Assembly: GCA_002892395.1 (NCBI GenBank)
Contig: NBBL01000002.1
Location: 124,001 to 188,000 of the forward strand
From: Lachnospiraceae bacterium
GTDB lineage: Bacteria; Bacillota; Clostridia; Lachnospirales; Lachnospiraceae
Reading direction: 5' to 3'
Length of the DNA: 64,000 bases
Both the position numbers and the translations under genes were made by a program. Below are positions 42,420 to 53,119 of this stretch, in pieces. Positions within the stretch are counted from its first letter, which is position 1; each line of letters starts with the position of its first letter. Under the pieces are notes generated by a model that saw only the letters and a program-made list of their open reading frames with translations, was not told where the DNA came from and made no database searches.

Positions 42420-43803
42420 CCCATTCTCCCTCGTTTTTTCGGTCATCTGCAATGCTTGCCGTGGTCCTTCCCTCACCGATTCCCTCTGTCTTCTCTTTCA
42501 TGAACATGATCTTCGGTGTCATAAAAATCAGCTTCAGATCCAACAGCACCGAGGCGTTGCGTATATAAGTCAGATCCAGCTTCAGCTTGTCATAGGGCGT
42601 CGTATTGTACATCCCGTAAATTTGTGCAAACCCGGTCAATCCGGCCTTTACCTTGAGGCGATAGGAAAACTCCGGAATTTCTTTCTGATATTCCGCCGCA
42701 ATTTCCGGACGCTCCGGGCGAGGCCCCACCATGCTCATGTCTCCCCGCAGAATATTAAACACCTGGGGAAGCTCGTCCAGCCTCGTCGCGCGAAGAATGG
42801 CCCCCACGCGGGTAATGCGGTCATCCTCTTTTCCGGACAAGCGGGGAATCCCATCCGCCTCTGCGTCCACCCGCATGGTGCGGAACTTAAGGATCTCAAA
42901 GACCGCGCCGTCCTTTGTGAGCCGCTTCTGCCGGTAGAACACCGGACCGTGATCCTCCAGCTTAATCGCCAGCCCAAAGAACAGGAAAAACGGAAGCCCA
43001 AGCAGCAGCAGCACCCCAGCTGTCACCAGATCCAGAATTCGCTTCAGAAAATCCTGATCCAGCTGAAGCTCCCCGCTTTTGGACAGCAAAAGGGCAGTAT
43101 CAAACAGGTTCAGCTCATCGGAGCTTCGCACCAGCACATCGCTGATTTTCGGCACCATATAAACCCGCTTTCCCAGCTCATAGCAGCCCTTCAGGATCTT
43201 GTTTCTCTGCTCACAGGGAATATCTCCGATAATGACGCCGCCGTAATCGGGAACGCGTCTCATGATTTCCGGGATTCCCTTCTCGATGTGAATCGCCCCC
43301 GTCAAAATATACTTGTCCTCTCTTGAATTGATCTTATCCAGCAGGTGATAGACAGGGCGTTCCCCATAGACCAGCAGCAGCTCCCGGGGCGGGAACAAAA
43401 TATTGTAAAGCTTCTGGAACGCAGTCGCCCAGACAAAAACAAATCCCATGTCCGCCCCGGTCAGCACAATCAGCATGAGAGGCGGAAACCAGTGTCTGTC
43501 AACCATAGCCAGCATGAGATACGCACAGGCATTGGCGGCCAACAGCCCCATCAGCTGAGAATAGATGAGATGCTTCTTTTGCAGAAGTCCAACCCGAAGT
43601 CCGCCGTACATGCTGTGCATCATGACTAAAATCATGCTGTATAAGCCCGCCATGAACCAGTTTCCTCTCCTCCAGAAGGGAAACAGCACCCGGGGATTGT
43701 AATAATAGGTCCAGACCAGATAATAGAGCGCGATTTCTATCAAAAGAATAACCGCCGAAGACCCGAATTTCACGAGCCGCTTGTAGCGATCATTTTTTTC
43801 CAT
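42400..43803 (-). CDS. Polyprenyl-phosphate sugar-1-phosphate transferase (initiating transferase)
   Basis: A 467-residue relative of WbaP/CpsE enzymes. Four to five hydrophobic N-terminal segments, a middle Rossmann-like domain (ELLLVYGERP) and a C-terminal catalytic domain with DHGPVFYRQKRLTKDGAVFEILKFRTM, LDELPQVFNILRGDMSMVGPRPERPE and KAGLTGFAQIYG. It initiates repeat-unit synthesis at the membrane. RBS GGGAGAAGG. The tail after residue 430 is poorly conserved and overlaps the Wzz-like gene. Confidence 0.93.
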   Translation of the reverse strand: MEKNDRYKRLVKFGSSAVILLIEIALYYLVWTYYYNPRVLFPFWRRGNWFMAGLYSMILVMMHSMYGGLRVGLLQKKHLIYSQLMGLLAANACAYLMLAMVDRHWFPPLMLIVLTGADMGFVFVWATAFQKLYNILFPPRELLLVYGERPVYHLLDKINSREDKYILTGAIHIEKGIPEIMRRVPDYGGVIIGDIPCEQRNKILKGCYELGKRVYMVPKISDVLVRSSDELNLFDTALLLSKSGELQLDQDFLKRILDLVTAGVLLLLGLPFFLFFGLAIKLEDHGPVFYRQKRLTKDGAVFEILKFRTMRVDAEADGIPRLSGKEDDRITRVGAILRATRLDELPQVFNILRGDMSMVGPRPERPEIAAEYQKEIPEFSYRLKVKAGLTGFAQIYGMYNTTPYDKLKLDLTYIRNASVLLDLKLIFMTPKIMFMKEKTEGIGEGRTTASIADDRKNEGEWDGSTKR

Positions 43804-43860
43804 TCTACCTTCTCCCTCAATACCATCGCCTGTAAAACGGGCGTGATCAGTATGATTTTA

Positions 43861-45516
43861 TCATACTCTCTGCGGAATCGGGCTAAGATTTTGCACACGC
43901 TTCCCGCCTGCGATCCCTTCTCGCTCCTCCGCTGCCACCATCATCACAAACACCCACAGGATAGGCGTCGCAATGGGAATGCTGATGTTGACCACCGCCT
44001 GCGCAGCGTAGCAGAGAATCAAAAACAGAATGGCGTAAAAATATGCGCCGGATATTCCGCTCTGCTCTGACCCGTTTAAAAGCCGGGAGCCCTTTCGCCA
44101 TGCCGCTCTTCCCCCGCAGAACATGAGACCGAGATAAGAGAGCAGCCCGAAAGGACCGATGGTAAATAAATATTGGAGATATTCATTGTGTGCGGAGTCA
44201 TAAAACTGACCGGTGATATCGCCCATTTCCTTCCATCGGTGGAGCATCATGTAAATTGCGAAAGTGTCGGGTCCGGTTCCCGTCAGCTTCTGCCGAAGGG
44301 AAAGTGCTCCATACTCTTCCACTGCCGCACGCCACACATATCCCCTTTGTGTCCCCCACTGGTCGCGAAATTTGAGATAAGGCGCCAAAGAGCCGTACCG
44401 CTTCACCACTTCCTCGTACTCCATCCCATTTGCCTGAACAAACAGGGCAACCAGACCCAGAATGCAAAGCGCCAGCAAAATAACCCAGGCGAAACGAAGC
44501 TGCACCGGTTCCCCATTCTCCTCCTTCGTTTGGTGCTTCCGCCTCTGTTCCGGATAAAACAGAATCATCGCCAGCACCCAGAGCAGAGCTGCCGCTGCAG
44601 GCAGCATCCTCCCCTTTGTCAGAATCTGAAATAAGCCGTCAATATACTGAACCTCTCCCGCTTTGACCCGGCTCACATAGCCCGCATAGCTGAGAGCCGT
44701 GACAAAAAGCGCCAGGGTCATCGCATAACGTCGAGTCCACCTCCAGCGCCTGAACGCAACCAGCGGAAGAAAGCCGAAAAACGCAGCCAGAGTCAGATAG
44801 CCGTTATCCGAGGAGCCAAGAATCAGCGCCAGAAATCCGACGCCCAGAGTTACAAAGTAAAACACAATCCGTGGTTTTTTTTCTTCCGAAAGGACAAAGA
44901 GCGTCCCCGAAAGGGATATGACAAAGCCCACAAATGCCGTATACGTATTGATGTTTCCGATGGTTGAGACAAACATGCCGTACTGCTCCTCCTTCATGAA
45001 ATCCCGGAAGTGCAGAAGGTTCATGTTGTAAAAATCCGTAATTCCAAACAGGCAGACAAACAGGGAAACCCAGAGAAACAGCATCACGTAACCGGGGCGA
45101 AAGCGAAATCCGCCGCGCATGCAAACATAGGCGGCCGTGAGAAATGCCACATAGAGCATGCCGGTATATCGTCCCTCTTCTCCGGTCACTGCCTGACGGA
45201 CATAGGGGGCAGCCAGGATGGTTGCCAGAAAAGACGTGAGAAAAAACGCCAGCATACACCAATCCATCGCACTGAATTCCGGCGCCCGGAATCCGCGAAG
45301 CCAGCGTCCGCTGAACAAAAACCAGAGCGCCATGACCACTGTCATCACCATGGTCAACACGCAGAAGGTCAAAAATTTCGTCTCAAGGATGTTAAAATAA
45401 AAGTCGGAGTAAATAACCGGAAACACCGAGAGCATGGCGGCAGCCCAGAGCCCGGTAACAAGAGCCGGAATCCGCGGCTCCTTTGTTGCAGCAAGTATCT
45501 TCTTTGTCTTTTTCAT
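43861..45516 (-). CDS. O-antigen ligase/polymerase-family membrane protein
   Basis: A 551-residue protein with about twelve hydrophobic segments and a large extracytoplasmic loop containing TGTGPDTFAIYMM and SAHNEYLQYLFTIGPFGLLSYLG, the Wzy_C/WaaL signature with its conserved His. In a Gram-positive-type cell this may ligate polymer to a surface acceptor or polymerise it. I start at ATG 45516 (GAGGGAC upstream) rather than 45534. It is the first gene of the polysaccharide group. The 217-base upstream gap contains a 25-base repeat and a TATAAA box but no clear promoter. Confidence 0.85.
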   Translation of the reverse strand: MKKTKKILAATKEPRIPALVTGLWAAAMLSVFPVIYSDFYFNILETKFLTFCVLTMVMTVVMALWFLFSGRWLRGFRAPEFSAMDWCMLAFFLTSFLATILAAPYVRQAVTGEEGRYTGMLYVAFLTAAYVCMRGGFRFRPGYVMLFLWVSLFVCLFGITDFYNMNLLHFRDFMKEEQYGMFVSTIGNINTYTAFVGFVISLSGTLFVLSEEKKPRIVFYFVTLGVGFLALILGSSDNGYLTLAAFFGFLPLVAFRRWRWTRRYAMTLALFVTALSYAGYVSRVKAGEVQYIDGLFQILTKGRMLPAAAALLWVLAMILFYPEQRRKHQTKEENGEPVQLRFAWVILLALCILGLVALFVQANGMEYEEVVKRYGSLAPYLKFRDQWGTQRGYVWRAAVEEYGALSLRQKLTGTGPDTFAIYMMLHRWKEMGDITGQFYDSAHNEYLQYLFTIGPFGLLSYLGLMFCGGRAAWRKGSRLLNGSEQSGISGAYFYAILFLILCYAAQAVVNISIPIATPILWVFVMMVAAEEREGIAGGKRVQNLSPIPQRV

Positions 45517-45666
45517 TGTATGTCCCTCAGGCAACCGCTGTCACGGTCTTTCTTTTGTGTGATATCCGGTATCTCCCATCGCGCAGGAATTTGACGCCGG
45601 GCAGGGAGCAGCTGCACCCGGCAGCGCTGCCCCTTCCATGCCATTCTTTTTATACTACCACAGCTT

Positions 45667-45712
45667 CCCCTGTTCCGCAGCTGCAACTTTTCCCCTGTTC
45701 CGCAGCTGCAAC
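45667..45712. repeat. 25-bp direct repeat after the ppk stop
   Basis: A 21-base sequence beginning CCCCTGTTCCGCAGCTGC occurs twice, at 45667-45687 and 45692-45712, starting 21 bases beyond the ppk stop. Each copy contains the palindrome GCAGCTGC. Confidence 0.9.
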
Positions 45713-45733
45713 GTTTTCTCCGGGTCTGTCTCC

Positions 45734-47953
45734 CTAAAGCATGGGCTGAAAGACACGGGGATTTCGGATCCTTTGCTCCGCCTCCTCCGCCGCAAGTGCC
45801 TCCTGCCTCGCCTCCTCCGCAAAAATCTCCTGGGAATTCACCTTCTTTTTTCCCCGCAGATCCTCCTTCTCATAGCTTCCGTCCGGCAGATAGCGGCTGG
45901 ACTTTACATTGTCCGCAAATTCCACATCCAAATAATGCAGCACCTTCTCTTTGATTTCTGCGTCCAAAATCGGAAACACGATTTCTACGCGGTTGTCCAG
46001 ATTTCGCGGCATCCAGTCGGCACTGCCAAGAAACACATCGTTGGTTCCGTCTGCCTGAAACTGAAAAATACGGGCGTGCTCCAGGAAATTTCCGACGATG
46101 GAGCAGACCCGGATGTGCTCAGACACACCCGGAATACCCACCTTCAGACAGCAGATCCCCCGCACCACCAGGTCTATCCGCACACCGTCCGCATTGGCTC
46201 TGTAAAGTGCTTCAATCATTCCCGGATCCGAAAGAGAATTCATCTTTGCGCGAATCAGGGCAGGCTTTCCGTTCCGCGCCGCCCGGCGCACCTTGTCAAT
46301 CTCTCCGTAGAATTTATCCCGCATCCAAAGCGGCGCCACCAGCAGGCGATTCCAAAAGAGCGGCTCGGAATAACCGGACAGCATATTGAAGACAGCTGTG
46401 GCGTCCTCTCCGTACTCCCGGCGGCAGCTCAAAAGTCCCATGTCCGTGTAAAGCTTTGCCGTGGAATCGTTGTAATTTCCGGTTCCCAAATGGACATAGC
46501 GGCGGATTCCATCTTCCTCAGCCCGCACCACCAGCGTGATTTTGGAGTGGGTCTTTAATCCCAGGAGACCGTAGAGCACATGACAGCCTGCCTTTTCCAG
46601 CGTCTTTGCCCACGCAATGTTATTTTCCTCATCAAACCGCGCCTTCAACTCCACCAGCACGGTTACCTGCTTTCCGTTGTCGGCGGCCTCCGCCAGCGCC
46701 CGGATAATCGGCGAATTTCCGCTGACGCGGTACAGGGTCTGCTTGATTGCCAGCACCTTCGGATCCTTCGCCGACGCCTGCACAAACTGAACCACCGGAT
46801 CAAAGCTCTGGTACGGATGACTTAAAAGAATCTCTCCCTTTCGGATATTGGTGAAGATATCATCTGCGTTCATCAGTGCAGGAACCGGCTGCGGAATGTG
46901 CTTCGGAATTTTCAGGGAATCAAATCCATCCACACTGTAAAGCTTCATCAGAACCGTCAGATCAATGGGACCGTTGATCCGGAACAGATCGCTCTTTGTG
47001 ATGGACAGCTCGTCGCAGAGGATCTCCAACAGATCCTGTTCAATGGTGTCCTCCACCTCCAGGCGGATTGCTTCTCCCCACTGACGGCGCTTCAGCTTCT
47101 TTTGAATTTCCAAAAGAAGATCCGCCGCCGCCTCCTCGTCAAGCTCAAATTCCGCATTCCGCATGATACGGAACGGGTGCGCCGCCAGGATATCATAATT
47201 TAAGAAGAGGGAGCTTATGTTTCGTTCAATGATCTCCTCCAGGAGAATGACTGTCTTTTTGATCCCCGGTCTCTTCTCCGCAGCCTCCGGCGGAATCTCA
47301 ACCACCCTTCCGATTCCCTGAGGCACCTGAACAATTGCGAAGTCGTGCCGCAGCTTCCCCTTTTGCTTCTTTTTCTCTTCCACACGAATTAACGGCTTCA
47401 CGTCCTTCTTTTTCCGGATCAGAGCCGCGATATTCAGCGATTTATTTCGGATCAGGGGAAAGGGACGGGAGGGATCCACTGCCATCGGTGTGAGCGCCGG
47501 ATAAATCACGTCTCGGAAGTAGCGATCCACAAAGCTTCCCTCCCGTTCCGTCAGCTCCTCGTGCTGCTGAATCACATGAAGCCCCTCTTTTTCCAGCGCC
47601 GGGATCACGGAACGCTTCAACGTGGAGTACTGCAAGTCAACCATATCGTGGGTCCGGGCGGAGATCTGCCGCAGCTGCTCCTCCGCCGTCAGTCCTGCAA
47701 TGTCCCGCCCTGTGTATCCGGCAAGCACCTGATCCTTCAAAGACGCGACCCGCACCATGAAAAATTCATCCAGGTTGGAGCTGACAATGCTCAAAAACTT
47801 TAACCGCTCAAAGAGCGGAATGCTCCTGTCCCGCGCCTCCTGAAGGACCCGCAGGTTAAACTGGAGCCAGGAAAGCTCCCGGCACACGTAGTACTTCGGA
47901 TCGGAAAAATCAATGCTCCCGGATTTCCCCGCTTTTACTTCCTTCTCTGCCAT
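45734..47953 (-). CDS. ppk1: Polyphosphate kinase 1
   Basis: A 739-residue enzyme that reversibly makes polyphosphate from ATP. N-terminal YYVCRELSWLQFNLRVLQEA, then FFMVRVASLKDQ, ARFDEENNIAWAKTLE, and the phospholipase-D-like catalytic motifs GLKTHSKI (autophosphorylated His) and HLGTGNYN. The C-terminus has SADWMPRNLDNRVEIVFPI. ATG 47953 follows AAGGAGAG; the gene lies 34 bases after ppx. Confidence 0.96.
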   Translation of the reverse strand: MAEKEVKAGKSGSIDFSDPKYYVCRELSWLQFNLRVLQEARDRSIPLFERLKFLSIVSSNLDEFFMVRVASLKDQVLAGYTGRDIAGLTAEEQLRQISARTHDMVDLQYSTLKRSVIPALEKEGLHVIQQHEELTEREGSFVDRYFRDVIYPALTPMAVDPSRPFPLIRNKSLNIAALIRKKKDVKPLIRVEEKKKQKGKLRHDFAIVQVPQGIGRVVEIPPEAAEKRPGIKKTVILLEEIIERNISSLFLNYDILAAHPFRIMRNAEFELDEEAAADLLLEIQKKLKRRQWGEAIRLEVEDTIEQDLLEILCDELSITKSDLFRINGPIDLTVLMKLYSVDGFDSLKIPKHIPQPVPALMNADDIFTNIRKGEILLSHPYQSFDPVVQFVQASAKDPKVLAIKQTLYRVSGNSPIIRALAEAADNGKQVTVLVELKARFDEENNIAWAKTLEKAGCHVLYGLLGLKTHSKITLVVRAEEDGIRRYVHLGTGNYNDSTAKLYTDMGLLSCRREYGEDATAVFNMLSGYSEPLFWNRLLVAPLWMRDKFYGEIDKVRRAARNGKPALIRAKMNSLSDPGMIEALYRANADGVRIDLVVRGICCLKVGIPGVSEHIRVCSIVGNFLEHARIFQFQADGTNDVFLGSADWMPRNLDNRVEIVFPILDAEIKEKVLHYLDVEFADNVKSSRYLPDGSYEKEDLRGKKKVNSQEIFAEEARQEALAAEEAEQRIRNPRVFQPML

Positions 47954-47987
47954 TTTCTCTCCTTCTTTTCCGCGCTCTTCCTGTCTG

Positions 47988-49514
47988 TTACGCTCCGCGC
48001 TTCTCGCGTAAAATCGGCTCAATCCCGAAAATCCCGCTGAAAAATGCCTTGTTCCTCTCAAAATCAAGCCGCTCCAATGCCAGGTTCCCGCTCTTGTTGG
48101 CGCTGATGATCAGCTGATTCTTTTCATTCAGTTTCATTTTGTATCCGCCGGATTTCTGCTTTGCCGATCGATCCAGTGCATCTGCGAGACGGATCATTGC
48201 CGTGAATTTTGCCGCCCGCATGGACATCTCCGACCAGAGAACGCTGCCCTCCTCATTTTTCAGAACCTGTGATATCAGCTCGTGCTCCTTGGCGGAAAGC
48301 CCGACGATCTCCGTGGCACGAATAATATTGCAGCTGGATGCGCTCGCCTTTCCCATGTTGATGAAGCGCCCGCAGTGATGCAGCATTGCCGCAATCTCCA
48401 AAAGCAGACGGTCCCGCTCCTGAAAGCCCTGGCATTTTCGGATGGCGTCAAACAGCCTTCGTGTGTTTTCCAGTGCGTAGGCCCGGTGCTTCGGCTCCTC
48501 CCCGTAGCGCGCACCGATCTCCCACACGGCGGAACGAATATCTGCATCAAAGTCATGCTCCGTCTTAAGAAGCTTATGCCCCAACGCGTAATCGGCTGCA
48601 ATGCCGTCGATCAGGCTGATGCCCGCAAACCAGACCTGCTCCGGCTTCAGCGCATCCAGAATTCTCTCACACACAATCGCCGACGGGATCAAAATTTCCG
48701 CCGACTCCGTCCCCACATCAAGTCCCTGCTCCAGCTCCGCGTGGGTGCGCTTTGTGATGTAGGAATAAATCCGCTCCGCAGATGCCCGATCCAGAAGATT
48801 TTCCCTGCGCGGATCTCTGCCCAGCTTTCTCATCACGCGATCAAACATCACGCGAACAGGGTCTCCCACCGCGATCAAATGTTTGATGTTCCGTTCCCGC
48901 AGATGCAGGCGCTTGTAGAGATCCAACTCATGATCCACCATCTCCCCAAGAATCAGCGCCTCTTCTCTCTGAGCGTCATTCAGACCCTCCAGTGTATCCC
49001 GGAGGCGAAGCGCCCCCAGCTTCAGGTTCTGGGTTCCCACCATCATTCCCTTGTCATATAAGGTGATTTGCATACTGCCGAAGCCGATTTCGACAATGGC
49101 CGTCCCCTCCTGAATCAGATCTTCAAAATGCTCCCCCCGCACCTTCAACGCCTTCAGTCCCAGCATGCGCTGCTCGGAATTGGAAATGATCTTCACATCA
49201 ATTCCCGTGCGGGTTCGAATCTGATCCAGCACAATCATATTGTTCTTTGCTTCCCGCATCGCCGAGGTGGCGACGGCCCGGTAGAGGGTGCAGCGATAGC
49301 CCTTCATAATCCTTGCGAAGTCCTCCAGCACCGGCAGCAGCTCCTTAAGCATTTCATAGCTGATGACGCCGGTGGCGTAGGTGTCGCTGCCCAGCGCGAT
49401 GACATGGCGCACGCTGTCCAACAGCCGGAGCCCCCGCTTCGAATCAATTTCATAAATTCCCATCTCCAGTTCAAATGAGCCTACATCGATGGAAGCAAAA
49501 CGCTTAATAGCCAT
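47988..49514 (-). CDS. ppx: Ppx/GppA-family phosphatase with HD-like C-terminal domain
   Basis: A 508-residue protein combining an actin-fold Ppx/GppA domain (about 1-305) with an HD-type all-helical domain (LLLEIAAMLHHCGRFINMGKA). Next to ppk it probably degrades polyphosphate or (p)ppGpp. Several motifs depart from E. coli enzymes: IDVGSFELEM replaces IDLGSNS, IISNSEQRML replaces ISGEEEARL, and VEIGFGSMQI replaces VDIGGGSTEL. This looks like a clostridial subtype whose activity should not be assumed. ATG 49514 with AAGGGAG upstream. Confidence 0.85.
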   Translation of the reverse strand: MAIKRFASIDVGSFELEMGIYEIDSKRGLRLLDSVRHVIALGSDTYATGVISYEMLKELLPVLEDFARIMKGYRCTLYRAVATSAMREAKNNMIVLDQIRTRTGIDVKIISNSEQRMLGLKALKVRGEHFEDLIQEGTAIVEIGFGSMQITLYDKGMMVGTQNLKLGALRLRDTLEGLNDAQREEALILGEMVDHELDLYKRLHLRERNIKHLIAVGDPVRVMFDRVMRKLGRDPRRENLLDRASAERIYSYITKRTHAELEQGLDVGTESAEILIPSAIVCERILDALKPEQVWFAGISLIDGIAADYALGHKLLKTEHDFDADIRSAVWEIGARYGEEPKHRAYALENTRRLFDAIRKCQGFQERDRLLLEIAAMLHHCGRFINMGKASASSCNIIRATEIVGLSAKEHELISQVLKNEEGSVLWSEMSMRAAKFTAMIRLADALDRSAKQKSGGYKMKLNEKNQLIISANKSGNLALERLDFERNKAFFSGIFGIEPILREKRGA

Positions 49515-49545
49515 AGATCTCCCTTCCGTTTTGATTCACTCCGAT

Positions 49546-50334
49546 TCAATCCGCCCAGGCTTGGTTCTCCTCTTTCCGGTTCCCCTCCCCCCTTCTTGCC
49601 GCCTCCTCCTGCAACATGCGGAGAATCTGTGCCGAAGCATAGGCCCCCGGCTTCCTTTTCCAATCGGGATTCAGCCCTCCCACGGTAAACGGCTTTCCGA
49701 ACAGAATGGTCACCGGATATGGCTTCACCCGGGGGAACTGCGCCTCCCACAGCCGATCCGTCCCGTAAAAGGCCACCGGAACGATCTTACACCCGCTTTT
49801 CACAGCCACCTTGAAGCTGGCCTCGTGAAAGGGAAGCAGCTCAGTGCTATCCTCACTTTTGTTTCTGGTGCCCTCCGGGCAGATCCAGACGGATCCCCCT
49901 GCCTCCACCTGCTTCGCCGCCCTTTTGATGACCTCCATACCCTGCCGGATGTCATCCCGCTTCAAAAACTGACAATTTAAGAGCTGCATCCAGCGGCGAA
50001 GGATCGGAATTCGCCGGAGGCTCTCCTTCGCCACAAACCCGGTCTGAAGCGGAATCACCGGGTAAGAGGTGATAATGTCAAAGAAGCTCCGGTGGTTACT
50101 GACAAACAAGACCCCCTCTCCTCTCGGCACCTCCTCCAGTCCCAGCACTGTGAGCCGTTCTCTCCCCATTGCTGTTCCGGTAATCACGGTGAGAATCCAC
50201 CCCACGAAACGCTGTCCTAATTCCGCCGCTGCCTCGGGCGCAAACTGCTTCCAGATCCAAAGAACCAGGAGAAGCGGAAGAGTGAATATCAAAAAAAGGA
50301 CTATTTCCGTCACGCATAAAAACGCTCTTATCAT
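49546..50334 (-). CDS. plsC: 1-acylglycerol-3-phosphate acyltransferase
   Basis: A 262-residue membrane-bound acyltransferase forming phosphatidic acid. An N-terminal hydrophobic segment precedes NHRSFFD (the NHX4D catalytic motif) and PEGTRNKS (substrate-binding motif). ATG 50334 follows GGGAGG; the longer in-frame start at 50379 lies within the clpB terminator. It heads a plsC-ppx-ppk group with gaps of about 31 and 34 bases. Confidence 0.93.
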   Translation of the reverse strand: MIRAFLCVTEIVLFLIFTLPLLLVLWIWKQFAPEAAAELGQRFVGWILTVITGTAMGRERLTVLGLEEVPRGEGVLFVSNHRSFFDIITSYPVIPLQTGFVAKESLRRIPILRRWMQLLNCQFLKRDDIRQGMEVIKRAAKQVEAGGSVWICPEGTRNKSEDSTELLPFHEASFKVAVKSGCKIVPVAFYGTDRLWEAQFPRVKPYPVTILFGKPFTVGGLNPDWKRKPGAYASAQILRMLQEEAARRGEGNRKEENQAWAD

Positions 50335-50379
50335 AGGCGACCTCCCTCTCTTCTTCTGATTCAGTGTAGCATACCTCAT

Positions 50380-50423
50380 AAAAAAATGCCCGCAGAATCG
50401 CGCTTAAAACGCGACCCTGCGGG
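50380..50423 (-). terminator. Rho-independent terminator of clpB
   Basis: Stem CCCGCAG/CTGCGGG with an inner CGCG pairing, followed by seven Ts on the minus strand, starting 35 bases after the clpB stop. Confidence 0.9.
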
Positions 50424-50457
50424 TCTTATATTCCATGTCTTCCCTCGAATGCTGTAA

Positions 50458-53058
50458 TCAAAGAGATGCCCGCAATCCGTTTCCGTCTGCCGTGACGTCA
50501 ACGCGAATCACTGCTCCCTTGTGCAGCCCGCTGTCGGGACTCAGAATCAGCTTGGCCACCTGGGTCTCCACATGCTTTTGCAAAAAGCGCTTCAACGGCC
50601 GTGCGCCGAATGCCGGATCGTAGCCCTGATCTTCGATGAACTTCACCGCAGCATCGGAAAGCACGATACGAAGCTCCTGATCCTGCAAGCGCCGGTTAAT
50701 ATCCTCCACCAGAAGTCTGATGATGCCGTCCAGATTGCTTTTGCTGAGCGGCTTAAAGAGAATGATCTCGTCCAGACGATTCAGGAACTCCGGGCGGAAG
50801 TGAGCCCTCAGCTCCGTCTCCACCGCCGTTTCCGCGCTTTCCTTGATCTCTCCGTTTTCATCAATTCCGTTCAGAAGATACTGAGACCCCAGATTGCTGG
50901 TCATGATAATGATCGTATTCTTAAAGTCTACGGTCTTTCCCAGCGAATCCGTGATTCTCCCGTCATCCAGCACCTGCAGAAGAATGTTGAATACATCGGG
51001 ATGTGCCTTTTCCACCTCATCAAACAGCACCACCGAGTACGGCTTTCTCCGCACCGCTTCCGTCAGCTGACCGCCCTCGTCATATCCCACATAGCCCGGA
51101 GGCGCTCCGATCAGCCGGGAGACAGAAAATTTTTCCATGTACTCCGACATGTCAATGCGAATCATATTCGCCTCGTCGTCAAACAGCGCCGCCGCCAGGC
51201 TCTTGGCCAGCTCCGTTTTTCCCACTCCGGTGGGCCCCAGAAACAGGAAGGATCCGATCGGCTTTGAGGGATCCTTGATCCCCGCCTTGCTTCTTTGGAT
51301 TGCCTCTGCCACCTTCTGCACCGCTTCATCCTGACCGATGACCCGCTCATGCAGGGTCTCATCCAGCTTCAGCGTTTTCTCCTTTTCCGATTCATTCAGC
51401 TTTGCCACCGGAATATTGGTCCAGCGGGAGATGATTTTTGCGATTTCATTCTCCGTCACTGCCTCATGAACCAGCGAAAGATCCTTGTCTCGAAGCTTCG
51501 CCTCTTCCTCCGTCAGCTTTTTCTTCAGCTCCGGCAGCTTCCCGTACTGCAGCTCCGCCGCCCGGTTCAAGTCATATTTCTGCTGGGCATCCTGGATTTC
51601 CCGGTTCGTGTCTTCAATCTGCTGACGCAGCTTCGCCAGAACGCTGACACTTGCCTTTTCATTTTCCCACTTCGCCTTTGCCTCCGCAAAATCGGCCTTT
51701 TTCTCCGCCAAATCCTTTTCCAGCTGTGCGAGACGTTCCTTCGAGAGAGAATCACTCTCCTTTCGCAGCGCCGTCACCTCAATTTCCATCTGCATGCAAC
51801 GGCGATTCATCTCATCCAGCTCCGCAGGCATGGAGTCCAATTCGGTTTTTACCATCGCGCAGGCCTCATCCACCAGATCAATCGCCTTATCCGGCAAAAA
51901 CCGATCCGTGATATAGCGGTCGGAAAGCACTGCCGCGCTCACCAGCGCGCCGTCCTGAATTTTTACATGATGGTAGTTCTCATAGCGCTCCTTCAGACCC
52001 CGGAGAATGGAGATGGTATCCTCCACCGTCGGCTGATCCACCAGCACCGGCTGGAAGCGCCGTTCCAGCGCCGCATCCTTTTCGATGTACTTCCGGTACT
52101 CATCCAGCGTCGTGGCGCCGATGCAATGAAGCTCACCCCGCGCCAGCATGGGCTTCAGCATGTTTCCGGCATCCATGCTTCCCTCGGTGGCGCCTGCGCC
52201 CACAATGGTGTGCAGCTCGTCTATAAAGAGGACAATCTCTCCTTCGCTCTTTTTTACCTCCTCCAGAACTGCCTTCAGACGCTCCTCAAACTCACCGCGG
52301 TACTTTGCGCCTGCCACCAGGGATCCCATGTCCAAGGCAAACAGCTTCTTGTCCCGAAGTCCCTCCGGCACATCGCCGCGCACAATACGCTGCGCCAGTC
52401 CCTCGACCACTGCCGTCTTCCCGACTCCGGGTTCTCCGATCAAAACCGGATTGTTCTTCGTCTTCCGACTTAAAATACGAACCACGTTTCGGATTTCATC
52501 ATCTCTTCCGATCACCGGATCCAGCTTTTGATCCTTTGCGCGCTCCACCAAATCGTATCCGTATTTTGTGAGCGTATCGTAGGTTACCTCCGGATTGTCC
52601 GATGTCACCCTCTGATTTCCGCGCACAGATGAGAGCACCTGCAAAAAGCCCTCCCGGGTAATGCCATTTTCGCGGAAGCATTCCTTCATGCCCCGATTCG
52701 GATACCGCAACAGGCAGAGGAACAGGTGTTCCACCGAGACATAGTCGTCTCCCATTGCCTTTGCTTCCTCCTCCGCATGGGTCAGCACCTGATTCAGATC
52801 TGCACTGAGGTACTCCTGTCCGGACGCGCCGCTTACCTTCGGTATTTTGGCAATCAAAGCATGGATCTGATTGAGCAGCAGCTCCTTTTGGACCCCCATT
52901 TTGGAAATCAGGTTCGCAATCAGCGAATCCTGCATCTCAAGCAGCGCCGCTGTCAAATGCTCTTCGTCAATCTGCTGATTCCCATTGTCCATGGCCAGCT
53001 TTTGCGCCAGCTGAACCGCTTCCTGCGATTTTTGTGTAAATCTGCTGATATTCATCAT
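50458..53058 (-). CDS. clpB: ATP-dependent disaggregase ClpB
   Basis: An 866-residue Hsp100 chaperone that rescues aggregated proteins with DnaK. Two Clp_N repeats (about 1-145), AAA+ domain 1 with Walker A GEPGVGKT, a long coiled-coil M domain (about 400-530) that separates ClpB from ClpA/ClpC, and AAA+ domain 2 with [12 protein letters not shown] and the [13 protein letters not shown] pore loop. It is a single-gene transcription unit with a CIRCE-controlled promoter and its own terminator. Confidence 0.97.
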   Translation of the reverse strand: MMNISRFTQKSQEAVQLAQKLAMDNGNQQIDEEHLTAALLEMQDSLIANLISKMGVQKELLLNQIHALIAKIPKVSGASGQEYLSADLNQVLTHAEEEAKAMGDDYVSVEHLFLCLLRYPNRGMKECFRENGITREGFLQVLSSVRGNQRVTSDNPEVTYDTLTKYGYDLVERAKDQKLDPVIGRDDEIRNVVRILSRKTKNNPVLIGEPGVGKTAVVEGLAQRIVRGDVPEGLRDKKLFALDMGSLVAGAKYRGEFEERLKAVLEEVKKSEGEIVLFIDELHTIVGAGATEGSMDAGNMLKPMLARGELHCIGATTLDEYRKYIEKDAALERRFQPVLVDQPTVEDTISILRGLKERYENYHHVKIQDGALVSAAVLSDRYITDRFLPDKAIDLVDEACAMVKTELDSMPAELDEMNRRCMQMEIEVTALRKESDSLSKERLAQLEKDLAEKKADFAEAKAKWENEKASVSVLAKLRQQIEDTNREIQDAQQKYDLNRAAELQYGKLPELKKKLTEEEAKLRDKDLSLVHEAVTENEIAKIISRWTNIPVAKLNESEKEKTLKLDETLHERVIGQDEAVQKVAEAIQRSKAGIKDPSKPIGSFLFLGPTGVGKTELAKSLAAALFDDEANMIRIDMSEYMEKFSVSRLIGAPPGYVGYDEGGQLTEAVRRKPYSVVLFDEVEKAHPDVFNILLQVLDDGRITDSLGKTVDFKNTIIIMTSNLGSQYLLNGIDENGEIKESAETAVETELRAHFRPEFLNRLDEIILFKPLSKSNLDGIIRLLVEDINRRLQDQELRIVLSDAAVKFIEDQGYDPAFGARPLKRFLQKHVETQVAKLILSPDSGLHKGAVIRVDVTADGNGLRASL

Positions 53059-53119
53059 CTCACCTCTTTCCGGCTCTCCTCTTTTGTTATATTAGTTATA
53101 TAACATTCACCATGCTTTT

